From: DASVFB01 sp963815965
Lineage (GTDB): Bacteria > Actinomycetota > Thermoleophilia > Gaiellales > Gaiellaceae
NCBI GenBank assembly: GCA_963815965.1
Contig: CAWFIT010000007.1
Span: forward strand, 1-64,000
Length of the DNA stretch: 64,000 bases
Direction: 5' to 3'
The notes under the pieces are model-generated. The model searched no databases. It was not told the DNA's origin and saw only the letters and a list, made by a program, of their open reading frames with translations. Shown here in pieces: positions 43,141 through 53,060 of the stretch (the first letter of the stretch is position 1; every line of letters starts with the position of its first letter). A program made the position numbers and the translations under genes.

Positions 43141-44807
43141 TAAAGTCGGCCCGAGCGAATGACTCCCCAGAGGAGCCAGACGCCGAGGAGCCCGGAGAGG
43201 ACGAAGCCGAGCACCGAGAGGATGTTGACGCCCAGAACCTGAGGGCCGCCCGTTGCGAAGATCCCGATCAGGCTCGAGCCGATCAGGCCTCCCACCACCA
43301 CGAGCGCGACCACGAGCCGGTTCAGCGCTGCCGAGAGGCGCGCCATGAACTCGTCCAGCCCCTTGTGCACGAAGCCGACCTCGATCTGACCGTCGCGGAG
43401 CTCCTCCATGACGTCGTGCAGCTGATAGGGGAACTCGGCTGCGATCAAGCCGAGCTTCGTGAGCTCACGCCGCCCTTGCCTGGCGAGTGAATGCGGCATC
43501 AGCCGCTCGCGCAAAAGCGAGCGGGCGTACGGCTTCGCGACCTCGAAGACGTTGAAGTCCGGGTAGAGCTCGATGCCGACCGAGCCGAGGGTCGCGATCG
43601 CCTTGTCCAGCATCACGAAGCGCGTGGGCAGTCGCAGGTTCATCGAATAGATCAGCTGGAAGCCCTCGCGGATGATCTGAATCGGATCGATGTCCGCCAG
43701 CGAAGCGCCGTAGTACTTGTAGTAGAGCTCGTGCAGCCGCGTGCGGAACTCTTCCTCTCTTTCCTTCGGGTAGCGGACGCCCAGATCGGCGAGGCGTCTC
43801 GGCAGCGCGTCGACGTTCTCGTTCGCGGCGTCGATGAAGAGTCGCGTCAGCTTCGAGATGTCGTCGTCGGTGAGCTTCCCGGTCTGGCCGAAGTCGACGA
43901 GACCGATCCGATCCCCGGAAAGCACAAGGATGTTCGCCGGATGCGGATCGCCGTGGAAGAAGCCGTGCTTGAAGATCATCCTCATCCACGTCTCGCTTAT
44001 CCGGTATGCGATGCGCCGGCGCTCTTCGAGCGTGTACGTCAGTGGATCGATGTCCGCGACCTGCGTGCCCTCGAGGAACTCGAGCGTAAGGACGCGTTCG
44101 CGCGTGTAGCTCCAGTAGACGCGCGGGACCTGCACGTGCGGATCGCCAGCCCAGTGCCTGCGGAAGCGCTCGGCGTTCCGCCCTTCGGACCGGTAGTCGA
44201 GCTCTGAGCGGATCGAGCGGCCGAACTCGTCAACGAGCTCGCGCGCATCGATGAAGTCGAGCGCCCGGATTCGCTCCTTCGCGATGCGGGCCGCCTGATA
44301 GAGCAGCGCGAGATCCGCGTCGATTTGGCGCGGCGCACCTGGGCGCTGCACTTTGACGGCGACGGCCTTTCCGTTCGGCAGCGTCGCGCCGTGCACCTGC
44401 CCGATCGAGGCCGCGGCGATCGGCTCGCGGTCGAAGGAGACGAACGCCCGCTCGAGCGAAAGGCCGAGCTCGGTCTCGACAACCTGTTCGACCTGCTCGA
44501 ACGGGAACGGCCGCACGTCGTCCTGCAGCGAGCGAAGCTCCGCGATGATGTCCGGCGGGACGATGTCGGGCCGCGTCGAGAGCAGCTGTCCGAACTTCAC
44601 GAATGTCGGGCCTAGCTCCTCGAGCATCTCGCGGAGGTGGACGCCACGTTGGGCCGAGGTTTCGGTCTCGAGCGGCGAGCGCTGCCCCCACGGCAACAGG
44701 TCGGTCAGCTTGTGCTTCTCGAGGAAGTACCCGAACCCGTGACGCACGGCGACCTGTGCGATCTCCGACAGGCGCCCCAGATTCCGCTGAGTCGACTGCG
44801 TCGCCAC
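43140..44807 (-). CDS. ABC1/UbiB (AarF) family atypical kinase
   Basis: A 555-residue protein-kinase-like ATPase. The A-rich loop and lysine region is AAASIGQVHGATLPNGKAVAVKVQRPG in parts. The catalytic loop is GFFHGDPHPANIL, and the metal-binding motif appears as LVDFGQTG. KxGQ-type residues typical of the family are in FVKFGQLLSTRPDI. Two hydrophobic helices at the C-terminus (VVALVVVGGLIGSSLIG; VLGFVLSGLLGVWLLWG) anchor it. In other bacteria UbiB acts in quinone or isoprenoid-lipid metabolism, which is the likely role here. Confidence 0.9.
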   Translation of the reverse strand: MATQSTQRNLGRLSEIAQVAVRHGFGYFLEKHKLTDLLPWGQRSPLETETSAQRGVHLREMLEELGPTFVKFGQLLSTRPDIVPPDIIAELRSLQDDVRPFPFEQVEQVVETELGLSLERAFVSFDREPIAAASIGQVHGATLPNGKAVAVKVQRPGAPRQIDADLALLYQAARIAKERIRALDFIDARELVDEFGRSIRSELDYRSEGRNAERFRRHWAGDPHVQVPRVYWSYTRERVLTLEFLEGTQVADIDPLTYTLEERRRIAYRISETWMRMIFKHGFFHGDPHPANILVLSGDRIGLVDFGQTGKLTDDDISKLTRLFIDAANENVDALPRRLADLGVRYPKEREEEFRTRLHELYYKYYGASLADIDPIQIIREGFQLIYSMNLRLPTRFVMLDKAIATLGSVGIELYPDFNVFEVAKPYARSLLRERLMPHSLARQGRRELTKLGLIAAEFPYQLHDVMEELRDGQIEVGFVHKGLDEFMARLSAALNRLVVALVVVGGLIGSSLIGIFATGGPQVLGVNILSVLGFVLSGLLGVWLLWGVIRSGRL

Positions 44808-44841
44808 GGCGTCAGTGTTGCACGACTACGAGTACAGACTG

Positions 44842-45192
44842 CTAGGCAGGCGGAAGTGTCAGCTCGTCCCGCTCGAGGAGCTTGAGACGATGCTCGACCT
44901 GGGCGACACGGAGCTCGAGCTCCTCGAACTCCGACCGGAGGACCAAGCCGAACTCGCGGAGCACGCCGTGTAGCCCGGCCCCTGCGCGCTCGGTGACGCG
45001 CGTGGCGTCGCCGCGCCAGCGCGACACGAGATCCTCGACGGCCGCGCGCGCCTCGTCGCGCTGCACGCCGCCCCGCTCCGTGATCGTGTCGACGATCTCT
45101 TCCACGCGGTCGGCGGTCAACGAGACCACGCCGATCCCCGCAAGGATCAGCTGCTCGACCCGGTCGCGTGAGTCCTTATCTCGATCGGCCAT
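44842..45192 (-). CDS. Phasin/PhaF-like coiled-coil protein
   Basis: A 116-residue helical protein from ATG 45192 (MADRDKDSRDRVEQLILAG). It starts with a short amphipathic stretch (LILAGIGVVSLTADRVEEIVDTIT in parts) and ends with heptads (FEELELRVAQVEHRLKLLE). This matches the polyhydroxyalkanoate-synthesis-regulator/phasin-like family common in actinobacteria, whose role is poorly defined. It overlaps the end of secDF by 17 bp and is probably translated with it; ABC1 follows 34 bp later. Confidence 0.7.
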   Translation of the reverse strand: MADRDKDSRDRVEQLILAGIGVVSLTADRVEEIVDTITERGGVQRDEARAAVEDLVSRWRGDATRVTERAGAGLHGVLREFGLVLRSEFEELELRVAQVEHRLKLLERDELTLPPA

Positions 45193-47926
45193 GCGGTCTC
45201 GAGCTCCGACGCTGGCGGCGCCGTTCGCGCTTCGCCTCCGCACCCGAAACGGCGCGCTCCACCGCCGCGACCGGGGAGAGATCCGGGGTCGGCTCGGCCG
45301 CGGCTGCCGCCTCCGCGGCGACGAGGATCGCTTCTTCCTCCTGCGCCTCGGTCTGGCCCGGCAAAGGCTCCTCGTCGCGTCGGCGCGCGTACTCGGGATC
45401 GCGCTCCATCAGCCCGACGAGCAGCGGCGTCGCGATGAAGATCGTTGACACGGCTCCGACCGAGATGCCGACGAGGATCGCGAACGCGAAGTCCTGCAGC
45501 GTCGAGCCGCCGAAGATGAACAGAGCCGCGATCGGCAGCAGCGTGATCACCGACGTGAAGATCGACCGGCGCAGCACCTCCCACACCGAGACGTTCGCGA
45601 TCCGCCCGATGGTCGCGCGCGGCATCAGCTTCATGTTTTCGCGCACGCGGTCGAAGACGATGATCGTGTCGTAGATCGAGTAGCCGAGGATGGTCAGGAT
45701 CGCGGCGACGGTCGAAGCCGACACCTCGCGGCCCGAGATCGCGTAGATGCCGAGCATGATCGGTACGTCGTTCAGCAGCGTGCGCACGATCGGGACTGCG
45801 AATCGCCAGCGGTAGCGCAGGCTCACGTACAGCGCGATCAGAGCGAACGAGACGACGATCGCGTAGATCGCGCTCTTCAGGATCTGCCGGCTGAAGCTCG
45901 AGGAGACATTCTTGACAGAGGCGACGCGCGCGTTGACCTGATTGGTGAGGCGGGTGGTCAGCTGTGACTGCTCGGCGGCGGTCAGGCTCTTGAGACGCAG
46001 CTGGAAGCTGCGGAACGAATCCGACCCGGTCTGGGTTCCGCGGCCCTGGACGACCGCGCCGTTCTGGGTGACCTGCTGACGCACATCCGAAAGCGACGTG
46101 GGCTTCGGCGTCGTAAACGTGACCTGGGTTCCGCCCTTGAAGTCGATGCCGAGGTTCAAGCCCTGGATCGCGATCGCGAGGACGCTGAGGACCACGGCGA
46201 CGACGGAGATGATGAACCAGAGGCGCCGGTGGCCGACGACGTCGATCCGCTGCCAGCGAGGGATCTCCTGTGCCGTCGCGCCCATGAAGCGCGGGTTGTC
46301 GAACCACCTGAAGCCGGCGAGCAGTCCGAGCATCGCGCGCGTCGCGAAGACCGCCGTCACCAGCGAGAGCACGGTGCCGATGAGCAGCATCAGGGCGAAT
46401 CCCTTGACCCCGGCCGTCGCGACGGTGAAAAGGATGAACGCCGTGATACACGTGACCGCGTTCGCGTCGAGGATCGTGTGCAAGCCCTTCGCGTAGCCCG
46501 CGTTTAACGCGGCGCGCACAGACTTCCCGGCGCGCACCTCTTCCTTGATGCGCTCGAAGATGACGACGTTCGCGTCCGCCGCGACGCCGATCGTGAGGAT
46601 CAACCCCGCGAATCCCGGCAGCGTCAGCGTCACGTTCAGCAGCAGGATCGCGCCGTACATCAGGATCGCGTAGATGACGAGGCCGAGCACCGCGATGATG
46701 CCCATGAAGCGGTAGACGACGAGCAGGAAGATGATCACCGCGATCAGGCCGCCGATCGCGGCGCGTTTCGCCTCCTGCAGGGAGTCCTTGCCGAGCGTCG
46801 CGGAGACGTTCGTGCTCTCGAGCGTCGTGAACTTGTACGGAAGCGACCCGGTCTGGAGGACGAGCGCGAGGTTCTTCGCCTCGCCGAACGAGCCGATCCC
46901 GGTGATCTGCGCGTTGCCGCTGATGCCGTTCGCGAGCGAGCCGTCCGTGTAGTCGATCTGCGGCCACGACTTGATCTGGCGGTCGAGCACGATCGCGAAG
47001 TGCTGCGGAGCCTGTTGCAGACCGCCGCGCTGGTAGAGACCCTTGGTGATCCCCTGGAACTTCTTGCTCCCGGCGCCCGTGAAGTCCATCAGGACGACGG
47101 GGCCCTGGCTCGGGTCGAGATCGGCGCGCGTTCCGGAGAGCTTCAGATCCGCTCCGGTCAGCTCCGGAACCGCCTTCTGCTTGTTCTCCGGGTCGTACTT
47201 GAAGAGGTACCAGCTGGTCGCCGTTGGCGCCCCTGTGCCGCCGGGGCAGATGCTCGCGTCGGTTCCGCACGAGACGACCACGGTTCCCTTGGGCACGCCG
47301 AAGACGGCGTACTTCTGCTTCTTGCCGGTGGCCGTGTCGACCGTCGTGATGTTGCGCTTCTTCGCCGGCTTCGTGTTGAAGAGCGCGTCCTTCGATACCG
47401 CGGGCCCGGCGATCAGCTGCTTCGTCTTCTTGTCGAAGAGGTACCACTCGCTCGCGCCCTTGTCCTTGACGAGCGCCTGCTGGCCGGAGAGCAGCGAGTA
47501 GATGTTCGGCTCCGGATTCGGCTGTCCGGAGACCGACATCGACGGGCCGGTCAGGTCGGCCTCGAGGTCGTAGAACTCGAGCTGGGCGGTCTTGCCGATC
47601 AACGCCGCGGCGGCGCGCGGGTCGTGGACGCCGGCGAGCTGGATGACGATCTGGTCGGTGCCCTGCTTGCGAACCTCCGGCTCGGAGACGCCGAGCTTGT
47701 CGACGCGGTTCCGCATGATGTTCTGCGCGATCGACATCCGCGCCGGGTCGACATTCTGGTTCTTCGGCGGGATCGCCTTGAGGACGACCTCGAGGCCGCC
47801 CTGGAGATCGAGCCCCTGCTTCGGCGATTTGTGCCCCGGGGAGCCGGGGACGGCCATGTACGCGACGACGGCGACGCCGCCGAGGATGAGGCAGAGCAGA
47901 AGGAGGTATTTCCGGGGATCCGACAC
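45176..47926 (-). CDS. secDF: Fused protein-export membrane protein SecD-SecF
   Basis: Accessory component of the Sec translocon that uses the proton gradient to pull proteins out. A single 916-residue chain. SecD occupies about residues 1-500, with the GLDLQGGLEVVL motif, a long periplasmic domain with an inserted stretch (residues 150-230), and AADANVVIFERIKEE. SecF occupies about 530-830, with GIDFKGGTQVTF and GYSIYDTIIVFDRVREN. A charged, alanine-rich tail follows. SecD and SecF are separate in many actinobacteria, so the fusion is notable. GTG 47926 starts it, 15 bp after yajC. Confidence 0.93.
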   Translation of the reverse strand: MSDPRKYLLLLCLILGGVAVVAYMAVPGSPGHKSPKQGLDLQGGLEVVLKAIPPKNQNVDPARMSIAQNIMRNRVDKLGVSEPEVRKQGTDQIVIQLAGVHDPRAAAALIGKTAQLEFYDLEADLTGPSMSVSGQPNPEPNIYSLLSGQQALVKDKGASEWYLFDKKTKQLIAGPAVSKDALFNTKPAKKRNITTVDTATGKKQKYAVFGVPKGTVVVSCGTDASICPGGTGAPTATSWYLFKYDPENKQKAVPELTGADLKLSGTRADLDPSQGPVVLMDFTGAGSKKFQGITKGLYQRGGLQQAPQHFAIVLDRQIKSWPQIDYTDGSLANGISGNAQITGIGSFGEAKNLALVLQTGSLPYKFTTLESTNVSATLGKDSLQEAKRAAIGGLIAVIIFLLVVYRFMGIIAVLGLVIYAILMYGAILLLNVTLTLPGFAGLILTIGVAADANVVIFERIKEEVRAGKSVRAALNAGYAKGLHTILDANAVTCITAFILFTVATAGVKGFALMLLIGTVLSLVTAVFATRAMLGLLAGFRWFDNPRFMGATAQEIPRWQRIDVVGHRRLWFIISVVAVVLSVLAIAIQGLNLGIDFKGGTQVTFTTPKPTSLSDVRQQVTQNGAVVQGRGTQTGSDSFRSFQLRLKSLTAAEQSQLTTRLTNQVNARVASVKNVSSSFSRQILKSAIYAIVVSFALIALYVSLRYRWRFAVPIVRTLLNDVPIMLGIYAISGREVSASTVAAILTILGYSIYDTIIVFDRVRENMKLMPRATIGRIANVSVWEVLRRSIFTSVITLLPIAALFIFGGSTLQDFAFAILVGISVGAVSTIFIATPLLVGLMERDPEYARRRDEEPLPGQTEAQEEEAILVAAEAAAAAEPTPDLSPVAAVERAVSGAEAKRERRRQRRSSRPHGRSR

Positions 47927-47941
47927 GAGTGCGGGTTCAGA

Positions 47942-48268
47942 TTAGCTTGGGTTTACGGAGTCGTCATCGTCTTTGACGCTTTCGAGCTCCGGTTCGATAG
48001 CCGGCTCCTCGCCCTCGTCCGGCTCGACGAATCCGGCGACAGCGCCTCTCGCCATCCGGACGACCAGCCCGTCGGCGATCTCGACCCTGAGCTCGTCCCC
48101 GTCGATCTCCCTGATCACGCCGTAGAGACCGCCCGCAGAGACGATCTCGTCGCCGGGCTCGAGGCTCTCGAGCAGCTCTCGCTGCTCCGCCGTCTGGCGC
48201 CGCTGCGGGCGCACGATGAAGAGCCAGAAGAGGAAGACCAGAACCACGATGACGATCAGGAAGCCCAT
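47942..48268 (-). CDS. yajC: Preprotein translocase subunit YajC
   Basis: A 108-residue protein with one N-terminal membrane helix (FLIVIVVLVFLFWLFIV) followed by RPQRRQTAEQRELLESLEPGDEIVSAGGLYGVI in parts, the signature of YajC. The acidic C-terminus (EPDEGEEPAIEPELES) is longer than in Escherichia coli. It is in the usual position before secDF and overlaps the tgt end by 13 bp. Confidence 0.94.
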   Translation of the reverse strand: MGFLIVIVVLVFLFWLFIVRPQRRQTAEQRELLESLEPGDEIVSAGGLYGVIREIDGDELRVEIADGLVVRMARGAVAGFVEPDEGEEPAIEPELESVKDDDDSVNPS

Positions 48269-49386
48269 GCAGTCTCCTCCGGCGCGCGGGCGACGCGCTC
48301 GAGCGTCTCGCGCTTGTAAGCGGCGAAACGCCGGTCGTGGATCGCCTGCCGCGCGCCTGCGGTGAGTTCGAGCAGGAAGCGCAGATTATGCAGGGTCAGC
48401 AGTCTGAGCCCGAGTAGCTCGTTCTGGTTGACCAGGTGCCGCAGGTACGCGCGGGAGAAACGCTCGCAGGCAGGGCACGCGCAGTCCTCGTCGAGCGGAG
48501 CTGCGTCGTGTGCGAAGCGGGCGTTTTTCAGATTGAGGCGGCCGTCTCGCGTGAGCGCGGTTCCTGTCCGCCCCAGCCGCGTCGGCCACACGCAGTCGAA
48601 CAGGTCGATGCCGCGCTCGATCACGTCGAGGATTCCCGCAGGATCGCCGATGCCCATGAAATAGCGCGGGCGTTCGGCGGGGAGCAGCGGTGCCGCCCAG
48701 GCGGTCGTCTCGAGCATCTCGTCGCGGTCCTCGCCGATCGCCAGCCCGCCGAGCGCGTACCCGTCGAAGTCGAGCTCCGCCAGCTCGGCAATCGAACGGC
48801 GACGAAGCTCTTGATCCGTGTGACCCTGTGCGATTGCGAAGACGAGCTGTCCCGGCGCGCGCTCCGCGACTAGCTGGCGTGCCGCCCACTGCGTCGTGCG
48901 GCGCACCGCGTCCTCGAGTTGCGCGCGCGTCACGCCCGTGGGAGGGACGTGGTCGAGGCACATCGCGACGTCGGAGCCGAGCTTTCGCTGAATCGACGCT
49001 GCGATCTCGGGCGTGAGCAGCGTCAGGTCGCCGTCGTAGACCGAGCGGAACGTCACGCCGGCGTCGTCGACGCGCGTGATCGTGTGGCGGAGCGAGAAGA
49101 CCTGGTAGCCGCCGGAGTCGGTGAGGATGGGGCCGTCCCAGCCCATGAACGCGTGCAAGCCGCCGAGCTCGGCGATCAGGTCCTCGCCCGGGCGCAGGTG
49201 CAGGTGGTACGTGTTGCCGAGCAGCATCGTCGTGCCGAGCGCGCGCAGTTCGTCGGGATGGACGCCCTTCACAGTGCCCTTCGTCCCCACAGGCATGAAC
49301 GCCGGCGTCGGCACGTCACCGTGCGAGGTCCGGAGGAATCCCGAGCGGGCCGCGCCGTCCGTTGCACCGAGGTTGAAGTGGCTCAT
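48256..49386 (-). CDS. tgt: Queuine tRNA-ribosyltransferase
   Basis: Exchanges guanine 34 for a queuosine precursor in GUN-anticodon tRNAs. The ATG at 49386 (MSHFNLGATDGAARSGFLRT) overlaps the queA stop (ATGA). Catalytic motifs are ILTDSGGYQVFSL, the nucleophile aspartate in LFDCVWPTRLGR, and zinc ligands in CACPACERFSRAYLRHL. 376 residues, full length. The tgt-queA pair indicates that this organism modifies tRNA with queuosine, not usual in classical actinomycetes. Confidence 0.95.
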   Translation of the reverse strand: MSHFNLGATDGAARSGFLRTSHGDVPTPAFMPVGTKGTVKGVHPDELRALGTTMLLGNTYHLHLRPGEDLIAELGGLHAFMGWDGPILTDSGGYQVFSLRHTITRVDDAGVTFRSVYDGDLTLLTPEIAASIQRKLGSDVAMCLDHVPPTGVTRAQLEDAVRRTTQWAARQLVAERAPGQLVFAIAQGHTDQELRRRSIAELAELDFDGYALGGLAIGEDRDEMLETTAWAAPLLPAERPRYFMGIGDPAGILDVIERGIDLFDCVWPTRLGRTGTALTRDGRLNLKNARFAHDAAPLDEDCACPACERFSRAYLRHLVNQNELLGLRLLTLHNLRFLLELTAGARQAIHDRRFAAYKRETLERVARAPEETAWAS

Positions 49387-50312
49387 AGAAACAGCATCGC
49401 ATCGCCGAAGGAGTAGAAGCGGTAGCGCTCCGCGATCGCCAGCTCGTAGAGGCGCTTCGTCTGCTCCACGCCGGCGAAAGCCATCACAAGCGCGAGCAGC
49501 GTCGTTCTGGGCAGATGGAAGTTCGTCAGCAGGGCGTCTACGCGCTTGAAGTCGAAACCGGGTGTCACAAAGAGCGACGTCCTGCCCGCAAGCGGGCGGC
49601 CGCGCGCGAGCGTCTCGAGCACGCGCACGCTCGTCGTCCCCACGGCGAGGACGCGCTCCGCGCCTCTGATCCGCTCCCACGCCTCGGGCCGCACCTCGTA
49701 GCGCTCGCCGTGCAGTTCGTGCTCGTCCAGCCGCGGCGCGGTCACGGGTCTAAACGTGTCCAGTCCCACATGCAGCGTCACGCGCTCCACGTCGAGCCTC
49801 TCGAGCAACTCCGGCGTGAAATGCAGCCCCGCGGTCGGCGCCGCCGCCGACCCAGGCTCGCGCGCGTACACGGTCTGGTACTGCTCGGGATCATCGAGCG
49901 GCTCGACGATGTACGGCGGCAGCGGAGTCTCTCCCGCCGGCTCGCCGTGGACGCGGAGCCGCCACCGCCCCTCGCCGAGATGCTCGAGCAGCTCGACGTC
50001 CCCGTACCGCCTCCCGGCGTGCAGGCGCTTCGTCGGCCGGGCGAGACCCTCCCAGAGCCCGTCGCCGAGCGGCTCGAGCAGCAGCACCTCGCCACGCGGG
50101 CGCTCGAGCGGCAGGCGTGCAGGAAGGACCCGGGTGTCGTTCACGACGACAAGCTCGCCGCCGAGCTCGTCGGGCAGCTCGGCAAACACGCGATGGCGCA
50201 CCTCGTTCCGTCGGCGGTCGTAGACGAGGAGCCGCGCCGCATCGCGGCGAGCCGTCGGATGCTGGGCGATCAGCTCCGCGGGCAGGTCGTAGTCGAGCTC
50301 GTCGGTTTCCAT
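49383..50312 (-). CDS. queA: SAM:tRNA ribosyltransferase-isomerase
   Basis: Converts the preQ1 base in tRNA to epoxyqueuosine using the ribosyl part of SAM. Motifs: LDYDLPAELIAQHP, ELVVVNDTRVLPARL, GSAAAPTAGLHFT, and LLTNFHLPRTTLLALV. It has 309 residues, somewhat shorter than the usual 340-350, with a compact beta-barrel insertion. It heads the queA-tgt-yajC-secDF operon. The start faces a divergent gene 25 bp away. Confidence 0.94.
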   Translation of the reverse strand: METDELDYDLPAELIAQHPTARRDAARLLVYDRRRNEVRHRVFAELPDELGGELVVVNDTRVLPARLPLERPRGEVLLLEPLGDGLWEGLARPTKRLHAGRRYGDVELLEHLGEGRWRLRVHGEPAGETPLPPYIVEPLDDPEQYQTVYAREPGSAAAPTAGLHFTPELLERLDVERVTLHVGLDTFRPVTAPRLDEHELHGERYEVRPEAWERIRGAERVLAVGTTSVRVLETLARGRPLAGRTSLFVTPGFDFKRVDALLTNFHLPRTTLLALVMAFAGVEQTKRLYELAIAERYRFYSFGDAMLFL

Positions 50313-50337
50313 CCGGTCAGCGCGGTATTGTCGCCGC

Positions 50338-50757
50338 GTGGACGACCCAGTCGAGCGGGCACTCGAGAAGGCAAACCTCCGGTTGACCGAAGCGGCGGAC
50401 GGTCGCTCGAGCCCGGCCGACGTCGACGCGGCGCTCGAACGCGCCAGGGCGGCGATCGAGTCGCTGGCGCTGGCTTCGGCCCAGATGCAGGAAGGACTGC
50501 CCGACGCGATTCAGGACGGCCTCAAGGAGCACTTCCGCCCGAGCGCTCGTCACATCGCCGAGATGCGCGGGTTGATGAACCAGGTCGTCAGGCGCCTCGA
50601 GCGGCTCGAAGGCGACCTGCTCGCCGAGCGCCACGCGCGCGTCGACGACCTGGCGCTGCTCGTCGACCTCGTCGCCTCGGGATGGCAGTCGGTGAACGAC
50701 CGACTCGCGAGGATCGAGGAGAAGCTCGACCAGCCGCGCCTCCGCAGCGTCTCCTAG
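50338..50757 (+). CDS. Coiled-coil hypothetical protein
   Basis: A 139-residue, strongly charged helical protein starting at GTG 50338. Heptad-like stretches are seen at VERALEKANLRLTEAAD, VDAALERARAAIESLALA and VVRRLERLEGDLLAER, with a final helix VNDRLARIEEKLDQPRL. No membrane segment, catalytic motif or known domain. It is monocistronic on the plus strand and overlaps the UbiA gene end by 4 bp. Function unknown. Confidence 0.55.
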   Translation: MDDPVERALEKANLRLTEAADGRSSPADVDAALERARAAIESLALASAQMQEGLPDAIQDGLKEHFRPSARHIAEMRGLMNQVVRRLERLEGDLLAERHARVDDLALLVDLVASGWQSVNDRLARIEEKLDQPRLRSVS

Positions 50758-51658
50758 GTCAGCGCGAGCACAACCGCCGAGAGAACCGCCCACGCGGCAA
50801 CGGTCGCGAGGATGACGCGGTCCGCAAGCAGCACGTGTTCGGGCTCCTCGCCGAGATCGTCTCTGTGCACGAGCACGAGGTAGCGGCCGAGCCCGAGGAC
50901 GACGAACGGAGCCGTGAGCGCCATCCACGCGGAGTGCGCCGTCACCGCGTAGGCGACGTATGCGCCCGCGGTCGCCGCCGCGACGACGTTCAGCAACCGG
51001 TCGACGAGCGTCAGCGAGTAGCCGCCGAGCGCCTCGCGCCCGGGCGTCTCCTCCGCATGCACGAGCACGAGCTCGCCGCGGCGCTTCGCAAGCCCGAGAA
51101 AGAGCGCGAGCAGCGCCGTGCAGACGAGCAGCCAGGGAGAGATGCGCACGTCTACGGCCGCCGCGCCCGCTGCCGCGCGAATCACGAACAAGCCGGCGAT
51201 GACGAAGACGTCGACGAGGACGATGCGCTTCAGACCGAGGCTGTACGCGAGCTGCAACGCGAAGAAGCCGAGCAGGAAGAGCACCGACGAGAAGCCGAGA
51301 GCAGCCGCGATTGCGAACGCCCCGGCGGCGAGCAGCCCAGCAAGGACGAGCGCACGCTCGGGCTCGAGCTCGCCGCGGGCGATCGGCCTGTCGCGCTTCA
51401 CCGGGTGGAGCCGATCGTCGTCGGCATCGAGCAAGTCGTTCACGAGGTACGCGGCGCTCGAAGCAGCGCAGTACGCAACGAAGATCGCGCAAGCCTCACC
51501 CCAGCGGCCGGCATCTCCGAGCTTCGCCGCGAAGATGATCCCGCAAAGAGCAGCAGGTTCTTCGACCATTGCCGCGGCCGCAGCGCGACGATCGCGGCCC
51601 TCACGGGACCGCGCCGCGGGCGAAGCTCGACGACTGCGGCCGGCTCCGGAACGCTCAC
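50754..51658 (-). CDS. UbiA family prenyltransferase (decaprenyl-phosphate phosphoribosyltransferase-like), one-base frameshift
   Basis: Polytopic membrane enzyme with the aspartate-rich motif NDLLDADDDRLHPVKRDRPIARG, which fits DPPR synthase-like UbiA proteins that attach phosphoribose to a polyprenyl phosphate. The N-terminal LRPRQWSKNLLLFAG is in one frame and the rest, from IIFAAKLGD, in another. The shift falls in a CCC run at 51540-51542 (+ coordinates), and one added base gives 301 residues. The GTG at 51658 overlaps the histidine kinase stop (GTGA), so it is co-translated with the sensor. An assembly indel is likely. Confidence 0.82.
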
Positions 51659-53045
51659 GAGCTCGGCAGCACCAGCTCGAACGTCGAGCCTTGACCGACC
51701 TCGGTCTCGAGATCGATGCGCCCGCCGAGCGCGTGCGCGAGCTCGTTCGCGATCGCGAGCCCGAGACCGGTTCCCCGTCCGTCGCGCGACCAGAACGGAC
51801 GGAAGATCCGCTCTTGCTCCTCGATCGTGATCCCTGGTCCGGTGTCGGCGACGGACACCGCGATCGCGCCGTTCGCCTGGCTGAGTCCGAGCTCGATCCG
51901 GCCGCCGTCGGGCGTCCACCGGAACGCGTTGGAGAGCAGGTTCGTGATGATCTGCAGGACGCGGTCGCCGTCGGTGATGAGCACCGGGCTGGCGCCGAGC
52001 TCGCTGCGGTAGTCGATCCCGCGGCGCCTCGCCTCTTCGTGGAACGTGGTGTAGGCGCGCTCGACGAGATGCTCCATGTCGACCTCCTCCTGCAGCACGG
52101 TGAAGCGGCGGGCGTCGAGCTTCGCCAGGTCGAGCACGTCGCCGACGAGCCGCGAAAGTCGCTCCGTCTCCTCGGCGACGATGTCGAGGGAGATCGCGCG
52201 GGCCTCTTCGTCCTCGACGAGCCCCTCGCTCAGCGCCGCCACGTGGCCGCGAATCGCCGTCAGCGGCGTCCGGAGCTCGTGCGAGACGGACATGAGGAAG
52301 TTCCGCTCGAGCTGCTCGGCCTCGCTCAGCCGCCGTGCCATCTCACGGAAGCGATCCGCGAGCAGGCTGACCTCGTTCCTGCCCGGCACCGAAGGGACGG
52401 CGACGTCGTAGTTGCCCTGCGCGACCTCGTCCGCGGCGCGCGAGAGCTCGAGCACCGGCTTCGTGACACGCCGGGAGAGGTACGCGGCGAGCACGAGCGC
52501 GACCACGAGCCCGCCGAGCAGAGCCAATGCGAGCCGCTCGAGCAGAGGCACGACGCGTGTCAGAAGCTGGTCCTTCGGCTTCGCGACGACGAGCGCTCCT
52601 ACGAACACGGAGTTGCCGCGCTTGCCGAGGTTCAGCGGCCGCGCAACCGCGAGCCACGTCTTGTCCGACCCCGGAAGCTTGAGGTCGAACTGGAGCGGGC
52701 GCCCCGTGGAAAGCGCGGCAAAGTCGATCGCGCTCTTCGGCAGTCGGCGCAGATGGGGACTGGCACCCGGGGAACAGGTCGATGCCCGGATCGACCGGAA
52801 CGAAGTAGATGCGGTCGCCGGTCGCCGCCTCGAGCTGCGGCGCCGGCACCGGCTCGTTCGACCCGCTCGCCTGCTTGGCGTAACAGGCGCGTGAGTCCCG
52901 CCGCCTCCCGCCGCAGGTCGGCCCGCGCGCGGCCGAGGGTGTACGACGAGAGCAGCTGGAACGCGACCGAAGCGGCGACGAGCCCAAAGATGATCACCCC
53001 GGCGAGGAACAGGGCCGGAAGCTGGAAGCGCAGTGAGCGGAACAT
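51655..53045 (-). CDS. Sensor histidine kinase, two one-base frameshifts
   Basis: A membrane-bound sensor. N-terminal helix (LPALFLAGVIIFGLVAASVAF), extracytoplasmic domain, second helix (LALALLGGLVVALVLAAYL) followed by a HAMP region. The phospho-acceptor motif is SVSHELRTPLTAIRGH. ATPase boxes: NLLSNAFRWTPDGG (N), DTGPGI (G1) and GRGTGLGLAIANELA (G2). Two extra bases, near 52868-52875 and in the CCC run at 52766-52768 (+ coordinates), split the sensor part. Removing both gives 462 residues. It forms an operon with the response regulator 15 bp upstream. Confidence 0.85.
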
Positions 53046-53060
53046 GCCCGCCTCCCGGGT

